Shown in pieces: positions 53,301 to 61,443 of a stretch of 64,000 nt of DNA. The stretch comes from an uncultured Bacteroidales bacterium (GTDB taxonomy: Bacteria > Bacteroidota > Bacteroidia > Bacteroidales > UBA932). How positions within the stretch are numbered: the stretch's first letter is position 1; the number at the start of each line of letters is the position of its first letter. Location of the stretch: contig CAMVMG010000004.1 of assembly GCA_947168525.1 (NCBI GenBank), positions 62,001-126,000 of the forward strand, given 5' to 3'. Under the pieces are notes generated by a model. It made no database searches. It saw only the letters and a list, made by a program, of their open reading frames with translations, and was not told the origin of the DNA. A program made the position numbers and the translations under genes.

Positions 53301-53428
53301 ACCGGCTGGCCGCTTTCGTCAACGACGGTGCCGTTGACCGTCACGTCCTGCTGGGCAAAAGCCGTCCCCAGGGAGAGGGCCATTGCAGAGAAAGACATGG
53401 CGACAAGTTTCAAAAGCTTGCTTTTCAT
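50369..53428 (-). CDS. SusC/RagA-like TonB-dependent glycan transporter (pair 1)
   Basis: Outer-membrane TonB-dependent importer of 1019 residues, full length. Signal MKSKLLKLVAMSFSAMALSL; carboxypeptidase-regulatory-like domain (about 28-110, VNGTVVDESGQPVIGAAIMV); TonB-box-like ATVVVAYGEVRARDFT; plug domain with NIESIQILKDASSLAAYGSQ and VVMITTKKG; then the 22-strand barrel ending RTYTVGLTISL. It works with the SusD next to it to import oligosaccharides. It lies 50 nt behind GH106 E and shows no promoter of its own, so it is probably transcribed from 56849-56856. The plug ends AAYGSQAAQG rather than the usual AIYGSRGANG. Confidence 0.94.
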   Translation of the reverse strand: MKSKLLKLVAMSFSAMALSLGTAFAQQDVTVNGTVVDESGQPVIGAAIMVKGTVAGVVTDENGMYSIDTRSNAVFQVSSIGFVEQEVPVNGRTRIDIVLIEDNTELEATVVVAYGEVRARDFTGAVQQVNVANGPQSMMGFTNPTEILRGNVPGMQVTPPSGVGQAGSMLVRGRKSLGSSSTEPLLVVDGMIYKGDMTNIDPNNIESIQILKDASSLAAYGSQAAQGVVMITTKKGLTGKPNIEFSTTQSFNTPTYKHKYFDANGYVRLRNARVGVYDDPSTSVDEGMDTAFMSDIEKKNWNGGKNPVSTDWFDLSTRVGHTQNYNIRVSGGSESFNYSFGFGRSNQNGIQIGNNFQRTNINARINTKINRYIEAGLTIDYSGTASQGASAGTDQRVSPLGSPYFDNTHKVRKFPSGDDTTTLNPIWGTGEGDGYEREMQGDRTTYNGFLTVRLPWIEGLSYKFNVSYGKNKMQNLQFWHEQYYPSMGSGNNEDDYTLYDLASANGSVMNRSSVNWVMDNILTYAHSFGKHSINASFVYTRDSDEAQSFSMGGSNFADFGNTLLGWYGLNQAGTRTVNAGTYTLKNDIGYLARVMYGYDGRYSLNLSFRRDGSSVFGANRKWGNFPAVGAAWTVSNEKFMKQVQNIDELKVKASWGINGSQTLDPYGTLSQVTLGRAGYGIGTGEGTLYSQFVSAIGNPELGWQSTESFNFGVEVSAFKRRITADINGYFSKTTDQIFNRTIPIMGAGVSTQKATMGQINNWGIEALINTVNIQRRDFSWTSQFTFNLNRNKLIKLWGGEGEADDLTNEWFIGKSLDTIWWYDQDGVVQEDGTGSLKTAKAGWGNVIDQDGNGALDNNDKVFIGNRKESFRLTWANTFAYKGLQLYFNLVGTFGGGGYALDNNTFAYYTHYGFAYANAIEMPYWTPYNKSNEYVSPESNDQEKTWRVFNSYANVRLQNLMLSYNLTPLVKNWGINGARIFVSGQNLFYIAPGWKLSDPEARSRQGLMMRTYTVGLTISL

Positions 53429-53478
53429 GTGATTAGTTTTAATTGGTTAATAATAGATGGATAACTGGTTTGGTTTAG

Positions 53479-56400
53479 TTATTTTTCAGATTCGATACAG
53501 ACCGGGCCGATAAGGCCGGAAGGCTTCAGCGGAGCGTTGGGCTGATAAGACTGCTGCGAGGTACGGGCATACTGAGTGGCGCCCGGCTGTACGTCGCCGA
53601 TAAGGCGGTTCACCCACATATTGGTTATCTGCACCTCAATCTGGTTGGCACCGGCTTTCACGGCATCTGTGATGTCGAATCGGAACGGAGTCTTCCACAC
53701 CAGCCCGCAATCCCTGCCGTTCACCTTCACCTGGGCGATATTCTGCACGTTGCCGAGGTCCAGCCATACTTTTCCACCGAGACGGGCGGCGTCCACATCG
53801 ATATTCTTGGTATAGATGGCAGTACCGGAATAGTACTTGATGCCCTGGTCGGCATTCTCAGACCAGTCAGAGAGAGTCGCGAACGTGGTCTTTGCCGGAG
53901 CGCCCATGCCGCCGGGGAAGGCGACATCCCAGCTTCCCTCCACAGGAGTCACGGTTCCTACCTTGCAAGTGGGAGCCTCATAAGCAGACAAGGCAGTCTT
54001 GTTCCGAAATACCACGAACAGGGCATCCCAGGGGTCGAACCGGAGGGAAATCAAGGTACGGCCGCCTTCCATCCGGTAAGAAGGCTTGGAGATGGTGCCT
54101 GTCACAGCATTCCACACCTCGGGCTCATAGCCGGTCACACAGAGGCTCACCAGGATGTCCTCGGCTTTACCGCTGCGGGAATTCAACCAGTAAATCTGGG
54201 TGTCCCCCACGCTGCGGTGCACGAACTTCACGTCCGAGCCGGCATACTGGCCGGCAAAACGGATGTCCGGCTCGATGCCCAGCTGAAGCACGGCCTGCTC
54301 AAGGGAAGCACCGGAGAATACCTGTCCCTTTCCTACCTTCTTCAGGCCGAAGCCTTCGCCCCAAAGGCGGTCTGCAAGGGCCTTGAATTCAGTGGGATCG
54401 TCCTGTAAGCTAGGTGAGGAGAGGGGCTTTGAACCAACCAATAAAGCCCCCTCCGTCACCAGGGTTTCCAGCTTCCGTAGTACTGGAACAGAAATATATT
54501 TTGCATAATCCGGATCCAGATAGATAAAACTGTACCGAGTACCTGCCGGGACCACCAGCTTCCCATTCGCGCAGGAAAGGACGTTGAGGATGGCATCGGC
54601 ATTGATAAAGTCGAAGTTATAGCCCGTAGGAATGGCCGGGAGAGCGTTTCCGTACTGAGCGGTGATGTTGGAACCTTCTCCGTAGAAATAGAGGATATCG
54701 GCCTTGTACTCGCCTTGCTGCAGGAGATAGCAACTACGGGCGAGATAGGTAATCCAGGGTTTGGCGGCGTTCTCCGCCCAGGTCTCGTGACGAGTGAACC
54801 ACTGGCCGAAGGGGCCCAGGGAGAAGCCAGGCTTGAAATCATCGAGCGGCTGGTGCACGGAGGTATGAATCACAAAGCGGTTGAGACCGTTGGCCATTTC
54901 CCAGTCGGCCGTAGGCTTTAGAGTCTCAGGCACATAACTCCAGGCGTTGCCTCCGGCGGTAAGGGACTCTGCTGCCACAAATTTCTGTCCGTAGATATGT
55001 GCCACGGAGGAGGATTCACGGATATCGGCACCGCTCTGCCCCAGACCGGTGGTCCACATGGCGCTCATGGGTACGGCGGCATTCTTCTTCACTTCCATGC
55101 CGTCGCCCACGAAAGCGCGGCCGTTCTCGTGGGATTCAGTGTAGCGGGCCATGCCACGCTCGGCCAGGATTTCGGTCAGGAGGTCATAATGGTTGCGGGC
55201 GGTGAGTTCTCCTATGGTCCGGCGCCAGTCCCAAAGGAACTTGTCTGAATTCTCCGATGAATCCACCACATAACCGGCAAGGGCAGGCAGCCACTGGTGC
55301 AGGTCGTACTGGCGCATGGAGGCGAAGTCCTCGAACATCTTGTCCGTCCAGTTCAGGCAGCCGGCTTCCCAGCTGTCCGTAATTACAAACTGGAGACCGC
55401 CGGGGCCCATCTTGCCACCGGTGGCATCCTCATACATATCCAGGTATTGCTCAAAGTAGGCGCGTACATGTTCGGCGCTGAGCTTGTCCACCTCCAGGCC
55501 GGTAGCTTCCGGAGAAGCCGGACTGTTCTGATGACCGGTCAGGGTACAGCCGAACCGGAGGATCTTCCAAGTTCCCGCCTTCGGAGTCCAGGTCAGGACA
55601 CCGTCCTTCACATATTTGGTGACATCGATGACATCGGCCTTGGCTATGGCATTTCCGTTGCAAGGAGTCGGGGCATCGTTCAGGTCGGAGGCCGCGGCAA
55701 AGCCGGCCTTTTCCACGAACCGGTGTACTTTGGGCGTGGTGTAAAGGCGGAATTCAGCCACGGGCACACCCACAGGGGCCGCCTGCTGGGGACCACCCAT
55801 GCCACCGAGCAACGGGGCCATCCGGGAATCGGCCGGCTGGGGGCGCGGGGCGGTATAGACCAGGCGGAAATAACGGGCCGTCACGGCGGGGAAAGCCAGG
55901 GCGCTCATGCCCGCCGCTGTGCCGCTGATTTCCGTTACTTTCTGCCATACTTGGCCATCCTGGCTGCATTCCAGTACAGGAAGCGGGCCCTGAGGACCGC
56001 GACGGAAACCGCCACCGCCGGCACTGCCCACGACATCTACGGCGTATACCGTTACAGGAGCGTCAAAAGTATACTGGATCCAGCTGGCCGATCCGGGTTC
56101 TCCGTAAGGAAGCTGGTCGGCGGCAACAAGGTCTCCGTCGGTGAGCTTGTCCAGGGAGAAGGATCCTGCGCTGGAAGAGATGGACGGCTTCAAAGCATTC
56201 AAAGCCCTGTATCCTTCCGGCATTCGGACGGCAATGACCGCGATGTCCTTATAATAATGGGGAAGCTCCGTCTGGGTGGACTGGGAGAAGGCGCTGCGGA
56301 GCGCCATTTCGATATTCTGGAAAGAGCCTGTGGCAGTGGGAGGATGCGGAAGCGTTCCCTTGAAACGCTTGCCGCCCGGGATATCCAGCTCGCTCCAGAC

Positions 56401-56829
56401 AAGCTTTTTCATAGCCTGTTCCGGACTTACCCAGGGACCGCCGGATTCACTCCAGCCCGGAGAACCGGCGATAGCCATCTCCAAACCTTTGGAGGCGGCC
56501 AGTTCCGTCGTGTACTTGAAAGCATCTTTCCATTCCGGAGTCATGTAAATCAGGCGTTCTTTCACTACCTGCGGGGTGGACAGGGCTGCGTCGAAATTCT
56601 GGAAACCACCGATACCTGTGCGTTCCATCCATTCAAAGTCCTTTCGGATTCCATCCTTGGTAATGTTTCCGTTCATCCAATGCCACCACACGCGGGGACG
56701 GGCTTCGGAAGGTGGATTTTGAAATGACTGCTCCAGATGGTTCTGAGCTGGAGCGGAAGAGGCAAACAACAAAAACATCAGGCATCCTGCCAGGAGTGCC
56801 TTGGCCGGGGAGATTTTGGTGAGCATCAT
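53479..56829 (-). CDS. GH106 family alpha-L-rhamnosidase (copy E), first gene of the SusCD operon
   Basis: Alpha-L-rhamnosidase of 1116 residues; signal MMLTKISPAKALLAGCLMFL ending near APAQ, no lipobox. The start at 56829 (or the next ATG at 56826) lies 19 nt behind a -7 box. GH106 blocks: FQNPPSEARPRVWWHWM, VITDSWEAGCLNWTD, YTESHENGRAFVGDGMEV, and C-terminal ITNMWVNRLIGDVQPGATQ. A discoidin-like insert (about 230-360) holds the loop GGMGGPQQAAPVG. It precedes susC by 50 nt, an unusual order because hydrolases commonly follow susCD. The divergent membrane regulator at 57014 is the likely activator. Rhamnose release from the imported glycan is inferred. Confidence 0.88.
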   Translation of the reverse strand: MMLTKISPAKALLAGCLMFLLFASSAPAQNHLEQSFQNPPSEARPRVWWHWMNGNITKDGIRKDFEWMERTGIGGFQNFDAALSTPQVVKERLIYMTPEWKDAFKYTTELAASKGLEMAIAGSPGWSESGGPWVSPEQAMKKLVWSELDIPGGKRFKGTLPHPPTATGSFQNIEMALRSAFSQSTQTELPHYYKDIAVIAVRMPEGYRALNALKPSISSSAGSFSLDKLTDGDLVAADQLPYGEPGSASWIQYTFDAPVTVYAVDVVGSAGGGGFRRGPQGPLPVLECSQDGQVWQKVTEISGTAAGMSALAFPAVTARYFRLVYTAPRPQPADSRMAPLLGGMGGPQQAAPVGVPVAEFRLYTTPKVHRFVEKAGFAAASDLNDAPTPCNGNAIAKADVIDVTKYVKDGVLTWTPKAGTWKILRFGCTLTGHQNSPASPEATGLEVDKLSAEHVRAYFEQYLDMYEDATGGKMGPGGLQFVITDSWEAGCLNWTDKMFEDFASMRQYDLHQWLPALAGYVVDSSENSDKFLWDWRRTIGELTARNHYDLLTEILAERGMARYTESHENGRAFVGDGMEVKKNAAVPMSAMWTTGLGQSGADIRESSSVAHIYGQKFVAAESLTAGGNAWSYVPETLKPTADWEMANGLNRFVIHTSVHQPLDDFKPGFSLGPFGQWFTRHETWAENAAKPWITYLARSCYLLQQGEYKADILYFYGEGSNITAQYGNALPAIPTGYNFDFINADAILNVLSCANGKLVVPAGTRYSFIYLDPDYAKYISVPVLRKLETLVTEGALLVGSKPLSSPSLQDDPTEFKALADRLWGEGFGLKKVGKGQVFSGASLEQAVLQLGIEPDIRFAGQYAGSDVKFVHRSVGDTQIYWLNSRSGKAEDILVSLCVTGYEPEVWNAVTGTISKPSYRMEGGRTLISLRFDPWDALFVVFRNKTALSAYEAPTCKVGTVTPVEGSWDVAFPGGMGAPAKTTFATLSDWSENADQGIKYYSGTAIYTKNIDVDAARLGGKVWLDLGNVQNIAQVKVNGRDCGLVWKTPFRFDITDAVKAGANQIEVQITNMWVNRLIGDVQPGATQYARTSQQSYQPNAPLKPSGLIGPVCIESEK

Positions 56830-56848
56830 ATCAGTTTTAGTGTTTGTG

Positions 56849-56856
56849 CGAAGATA
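56849..56856 (-). promoter_or_regulatory. -7 box of the GH106 E-SusC-SusD operon
   Basis: Minus-strand TATCTTCG, one mismatch to TAnnTTTG, ends 19 nt before the ATG at 56829. There is no TTTG at the -33 distance. A palindrome sits there instead, consistent with activator-dependent transcription. Confidence 0.5.
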
Positions 56857-56879
56857 GCCATCCCTTCCCACAAGGTGTT

Positions 56880-56892
56880 AACCGAAACGGTT
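56880..56892. promoter_or_regulatory. Palindrome AACCG-AAA-CGGTT, candidate operator
   Basis: A perfect 5-3-5 inverted repeat that begins 24 bp upstream of the -7 box of the GH106 E operon, covering the -33 region. It lies between two divergent genes and is a good candidate binding site for a regulator. Which protein binds is unknown. Confidence 0.45.
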
Positions 56893-56985
56893 GAATTCTT
56901 TCCAATGTCTTTAAAATCATTTGACCAAACTTTCCCTTGATTTAACCCAATCTTCCGTTTTATAGAATAAAACAGGTTTTTTGTT

Positions 56986-56993
56986 TACCTTTG
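56986..56993 (+). promoter_or_regulatory. -7 box of the membrane AraC-type regulator gene
   Basis: TACCTTTG, a perfect TAnnTTTG, ends 20 nt before the ATG at 57014. No clear -33 box. Confidence 0.5.
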
Positions 56994-57013
56994 TATTGGC
57001 CATACCACAAACC

Positions 57014-59719
57014 ATGAAAAAACATATTATACTGTTAATATCTAACCTTTTAGCTTTCATCCCACTCGTCGGTCAGTCCATTTCGGGGATTCCTTTCACG
57101 GAAAAGATTCAGGGAAGGAGAATGATGCAATGCATAGAAGACCCCGACGGCCACCTCTGGATTGGAACGGACAAGGGACTGTTCCGTTTCAACGGCTCAG
57201 TCAACATCCCATACTATGCCGACGGACCGGAATCCCTGACCAGCGACTTTATTGTCAGCCTCTGCGCCGATTCATACCAGCGCATCTGGGTAGGGACCGA
57301 CAATGGAATTTGCCTTATCCAAAACGGGAAAGTGGTCCGCCAATCCATACCCGGAAGCGAATATGCCTTCAGTCTGTTCAACCTGAATGACTCTACGCTC
57401 TTATATTCATCCCAAGATGCATTGTTCCAGTACGATAAGAACAGCGGGGAATCGAAAATTGTACTCCAGGGAGACAATTATTCAATACCCCGCAGCTACA
57501 TTTATCTTGATGGCCGGATCTGGATCAATTCCGGATTCAGCAACGAAACTACTCTCGCAATTTACACGTCCGATTTCAAGAAAATCCGGGACATTCCCAT
57601 CAAAGATATAGGTACAACAACCGGAATGGCGGCAAAAGGAGACACTGTCTTCATAGCAGGGTCCCAGGGAATACGCTGTTTCCTCTCGGACGGAGAAGCG
57701 ATTCCTCCTCCTCCCGAACTGGAGGCCATTAAAGAGCGGGAAATCGCCTTCTGTTCGGACAACCCCCACTTCAACAGCATCCTTTTCGGTGTCCGGAACG
57801 ATGGCATCTGGCTGTACAGGCCTGGCCGTCCTTTGTTCAAAGTGAATCAGGAAGAAACACTTCCTTCCAATTTCTACCGGGTTATCCCCGCCAGAGAAGC
57901 CCTGGTACTGTCCGAATGGGAGAAAGACCTCCAGTTCTTATATGGAGCGACCGGTGCTATCCGAATTCCCGGCATCGGATGGGGAGAAGTTCTGACAAAT
58001 ATCCTTCCCGGCGAAGCTCCAGACCAAAGCATCCTGGTCACAACCGGCAACCTGTATGCCTTCAATAGCAGTACGCTCGACTGCCAAGCTCTCCCTTTGT
58101 CTTTCTTGCGGCCTGCAGGACAGACGATACGGTCGTCCGTACGTTCTTCTACCGGAGACATCGTCATGATGGACCGCCAGGGACAACTAATCCGCCTGTC
58201 AAAGGCTGGAGAACGGTGGACAGTGTCTTCCAGGCAGAATACCTCATTTCCAGACGGTTGGATCTGGGAAGACTATGAAGGACATATTTGCACGGTCCAT
58301 GAAGACACGCTGTACTGGATCGGTTCCAATGGCCAGACAGGAACCAGTCCGCTGGGCATGAAGGTGGAGGGAGTACCATACAAAAGTCCCGTCGGCAGGC
58401 TTTATCTTGCCGGTTCCCTCGGAATCTTCCAACTGGATTTCGGGCATCGTTTCTATCGACTCCCCATCGAAGTGCCCTATGCCAGCTGTCTGCTCCAAAC
58501 GGCGGAAGGAGACCTTTTCATCGGCAGTTCGACAGATGGTCTATACCAGTACCGCTCCGCCGACCAGTCCCTGACCCATTACGGTCGCAAGGAGGGTCTT
58601 CCGGAACGGACCGTCAGCAACCTCGCACAAGATTCGGAAGGGAATCTCTGGATTTCCACCAGACACTACATCTCCAAACTGGACAGGTCCGGCAACAGCA
58701 TTACTGTCAAAGATTTTTCCAGCACTTTTCCACTCACCTATTCCAAGCTCTGTGTCCTTTCGCTGCCGGATAATGAAGGAGGAGAAGCCATCCTGTTCGG
58801 AGGAGACCAGTCTGTAAGTATCGTCAAAACAAAGAGCGACACTTCATCGGCTTCCTCTTCCATCCCCCTTTCCCTGGATGCAATCCTTGTAAACAACCAG
58901 CTCTTTGAGGTTCCGGAAAAAGGGCCGGTGGTTCTCGACCATAAGCAGAATCTTCTAACTTTCTATTATTCCGGGATGGATTTTCGGAACAGCGCCCAGC
59001 TCAACTACTCCTACTTTATGGAGGGCTTCGACAACGACTGGATCCCGGCCGGACGGAATATCTACGCCACCTACTCTAATCTGCCTCCCGGAACCTACAC
59101 CTTCCATGTCCGCGTTGCACGGCAAGACGGAACAATCAGCCCCGAGGAAATTGCATTTCCTTTCCGGATCAAGCCCGCTCCCTGGATGTCATGGCCCGCA
59201 AAACTGCTTTACTCACTATTGGGCCTGGCTCTGGTAGGGCTTTTGCTGCGTTACTACTGGCTTTACCAGAAAACCCGGGAAAGGGCCCTGCTGGCAGAGG
59301 CCGACCGGGCCCTGGCAGAGAGTGAGCACCTGATCCAGCAGCCGGAGCCACAGGGTGAATCTTTAGAAAAGCCTGCGGAAAAACAGCTCACTTCCAAAGA
59401 AAAGGACTTTATAGTAAAAATGAACCTCCTGGTAGAGGAGAATCTCTCAGAGGAGTCCTTCAACGCTACCGTCCTGGCAGAGAGAATAGGAATGAGCTAC
59501 ACCCGGTTCTACCTCAAAGTGAAAGAACTGCTGGAAATGACGCCGCAGGAATATCTGACAGACCGACGGCTCTCCCATGCCAGGGAACTGCTAGAAAGCG
59601 GAGACTACAACGTAAGCGAAGTCTGCTACCAGGTGGGGTTCTCCTCCCTGCCTGGCTTCTCCCGCAGTTTCAAGAAACGGTTCGGGATTCCCCCCAGCGA
59701 AGCCGTAAAGACAAAATAA
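57014..59719 (+). CDS. Membrane sensor fused directly to an AraC domain (hybrid-type regulator without kinase or receiver)
   Basis: A 901-residue regulator. Signal MKKHIILLISNLLAFIPLVG; propeller repeats (DPDGHLWIGTDKGLFRFNG and others, about 35-600); Y_Y_Y domain (about 640-715, YSYFMEGFDNDWIPAG); one membrane helix (about 724-750); a short charged, probably coiled linker (QKTRERALLAEADRALAESE); then an AraC-type domain (about 790-901, FNATVLAERIGMSYTRFYLK). No H-box, ATPase or receiver motif exists between the helix and the DNA-binding domain, and the frame is continuous, so this is not a frameshift. It is about 240 residues shorter than the full regulator at 38311. The signal must pass straight through the membrane to DNA. 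The divergent GH106 E-SusCD operon is the likely target. Confidence 0.9.
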   Translation: MKKHIILLISNLLAFIPLVGQSISGIPFTEKIQGRRMMQCIEDPDGHLWIGTDKGLFRFNGSVNIPYYADGPESLTSDFIVSLCADSYQRIWVGTDNGICLIQNGKVVRQSIPGSEYAFSLFNLNDSTLLYSSQDALFQYDKNSGESKIVLQGDNYSIPRSYIYLDGRIWINSGFSNETTLAIYTSDFKKIRDIPIKDIGTTTGMAAKGDTVFIAGSQGIRCFLSDGEAIPPPPELEAIKEREIAFCSDNPHFNSILFGVRNDGIWLYRPGRPLFKVNQEETLPSNFYRVIPAREALVLSEWEKDLQFLYGATGAIRIPGIGWGEVLTNILPGEAPDQSILVTTGNLYAFNSSTLDCQALPLSFLRPAGQTIRSSVRSSTGDIVMMDRQGQLIRLSKAGERWTVSSRQNTSFPDGWIWEDYEGHICTVHEDTLYWIGSNGQTGTSPLGMKVEGVPYKSPVGRLYLAGSLGIFQLDFGHRFYRLPIEVPYASCLLQTAEGDLFIGSSTDGLYQYRSADQSLTHYGRKEGLPERTVSNLAQDSEGNLWISTRHYISKLDRSGNSITVKDFSSTFPLTYSKLCVLSLPDNEGGEAILFGGDQSVSIVKTKSDTSSASSSIPLSLDAILVNNQLFEVPEKGPVVLDHKQNLLTFYYSGMDFRNSAQLNYSYFMEGFDNDWIPAGRNIYATYSNLPPGTYTFHVRVARQDGTISPEEIAFPFRIKPAPWMSWPAKLLYSLLGLALVGLLLRYYWLYQKTRERALLAEADRALAESEHLIQQPEPQGESLEKPAEKQLTSKEKDFIVKMNLLVEENLSEESFNATVLAERIGMSYTRFYLKVKELLEMTPQEYLTDRRLSHARELLESGDYNVSEVCYQVGFSSLPGFSRSFKKRFGIPPSEAVKTK

Positions 59720-59735
59720 AAACCGAAAAGTCAAT

Positions 59736-59771
59736 AAAAAATGCCGGAGGAACAAGTCCTTCGGCATTTTT
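59736..59771. terminator. Bidirectional terminator between the regulator and SusD 2
   Basis: A 15-bp stem with one G-U pair (AAAAATGCCGGAGGA at 59737-59751, TCCTTCGGCATTTTT at 59757-59771) and a 5-nt loop. A-runs on one side and T-runs on the other serve both converging transcripts. Confidence 0.85.
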
Positions 59772-59791
59772 GGTATGGAGAACGGTGACTG

Positions 59792-61423
59792 TTACCAGCC
59801 CGGGTTCTGCTTGATGGAGGTCTGACGAAGCTCGGAAGTGGCATACGGGAAGGCCTTGTACTTGTCATCCCAACCCAGCCAGTTGTCTACAGGAGTAGAG
59901 GTGATTTTGACTTCATAAGTGGTAGGACTTACCTCGGTGTTGTAAGTAATACTTCCCACCTTGGCGAACTCAGTGGCAGCGATGCCCCAGCGGACGCAGT
60001 CCCAGAAGCGCTCGTTCTCGTCAAAGAACTCGGCGCGACGTTCGGCGCGGAGCTCGGCGTCGGAATAAGCACCGAGTGCCGGCAGGCCGGCACGCTGGCG
60101 TACCTGGTTGAGGGCGTTCACGTCACTGGCGGCCTCGGCATAGAGCAGGAGGACATCGGCATAGCGCATGGCGGGATAGTTGGCCATGGAGTAGATGTCG
60201 TGGGTGCTGGTGGCAGGATACATGTCGGAGCACCACATGTAGATCTTGGCAGGGAGGACACCCTGCATGGTGCTGGAAGTAGGCTGGGACATGTCGGCGG
60301 TCCAGAGGAGGCGCATGCCGGCCTGGTAATCGGTAATGCCAGGATGGGCAGCCTTCATAGCTGCGAGCTGGTCACCTTCGTAGTTGGGGGTACCGGCATA
60401 CTGGGGAGCGGAGAGGTCTACAAACTTCTGGGCAGCCTCTTCCACGGTCCAGATCGAGCCATCCAGACGAGGGGAATGACCCTCGCGGGCAAGCATCCAG
60501 TCATAGAGGTCCTTGGAAGGCATGGTCTGCGCGTAACCCTGCACGAAGCCGGTCAGATGGCAGCCACCGGGCATGATCAGGACCTCACCGCGCCAGTTGC
60601 TGTAGAAGTCAATCTTGGCCTCGTTGGAGCGCTGGCTCACATCATCGTCGGCCGCATTGAATTCCCAGATGTACTCGTCGCAGAAGTCTGCCTTTACGGT
60701 GTACAGGTCGCGGAAATCGGGAAGCAGAGAATAAGCGCCACCGTCAATCACCTGCTTGAGGGCGCTGGCAGCAGCACTCTTGTTGCCGGCATACAGGTAA
60801 GCCTTGCCCATGAAAGCCAGGGCGGCTTCCTTGGTCACGTGGGCGCCGATATTGCGCTGGTTACCCTTGCTGCCCTTGGCGGGAAGCATTTCGGAAGCTT
60901 TCTGGAAAGAGCTGGTGCACAGGTCCCAAAGCTCGCTGGTGGTTCCGTTGGAGATTGTAGACAGTTCTTCGGAGGTGAGGACGTGGTCTACGTAAGGCGG
61001 AGTCTGATAGGCACGGATCAGGTTGAAATAGGCCCAGCCGCGCATGAAGTAGGCTTCACCGATCACCTGCTTTTTCACAGCAGTGTTGTCGGGGAGCTTC
61101 TCGATAATCAGGTTGGCCTTGTAAACCAGCTGATAGAGGCCGGAATACAGGCTGGTCTTGAAACCGTCGTTGTTCGTAGGCTTGTAAGGGTCGGTGGAGA
61201 CCCAGTCGTCGGTGTAGTTGTCCATGTCCGAATTACGGAACTGGTCCCAGGCCGACGTATACATGGAGGCTGCGAGAGCCAGGGCCTGAGGGTCGGAGGC
61301 CTCGGCGTAGTACTTGTCGGTATCCAGGGCGCCCAGCTGCTCCTCGCTGTCCAACATGCGGGAACAGGAGAAGAGGGCTACGAAAGCAACTGCCGCAGAG
61401 AGGATATATGTAATCTTTTTCAT
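59792..61423 (-). CDS. SusD/RagB-like glycan-binding lipoprotein (pair 2)
   Basis: Surface lipoprotein of 543 residues; start MKKITYILSAAVAFVALFSC, with Cys20 in the lipobox (LFSC). RagB/SusD features: LYQLVYKANLIIEKLPDN, AYFMRGWAYFNLIRAYQTPP, CHLTGFVQGYAQTMPSKDLYDWM, and C-terminal YPAMRYADVLLLYAEAA with the final SIKQNPGW. It differs in length and most of its sequence from the SusD at 48427-50346, so the two pairs probably bind different ligands. It lies 20 nt behind SusC 2, and no hydrolase follows before the terminator. Substrate cannot be told from the window. Confidence 0.93.
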   Translation of the reverse strand: MKKITYILSAAVAFVALFSCSRMLDSEEQLGALDTDKYYAEASDPQALALAASMYTSAWDQFRNSDMDNYTDDWVSTDPYKPTNNDGFKTSLYSGLYQLVYKANLIIEKLPDNTAVKKQVIGEAYFMRGWAYFNLIRAYQTPPYVDHVLTSEELSTISNGTTSELWDLCTSSFQKASEMLPAKGSKGNQRNIGAHVTKEAALAFMGKAYLYAGNKSAAASALKQVIDGGAYSLLPDFRDLYTVKADFCDEYIWEFNAADDDVSQRSNEAKIDFYSNWRGEVLIMPGGCHLTGFVQGYAQTMPSKDLYDWMLAREGHSPRLDGSIWTVEEAAQKFVDLSAPQYAGTPNYEGDQLAAMKAAHPGITDYQAGMRLLWTADMSQPTSSTMQGVLPAKIYMWCSDMYPATSTHDIYSMANYPAMRYADVLLLYAEAASDVNALNQVRQRAGLPALGAYSDAELRAERRAEFFDENERFWDCVRWGIAATEFAKVGSITYNTEVSPTTYEVKITSTPVDNWLGWDDKYKAFPYATSELRQTSIKQNPGW

Positions 61424-61443
61424 AAAGCGTTCAGTTTATAAGA

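Noticed and set aside
57014..59719. Frameshifted or truncated hybrid two-component gene
   Set aside because: The frame is continuous from signal peptide to the end of the AraC domain, no kinase remnant is seen in any frame, and the linker reads as a normal charged helix.
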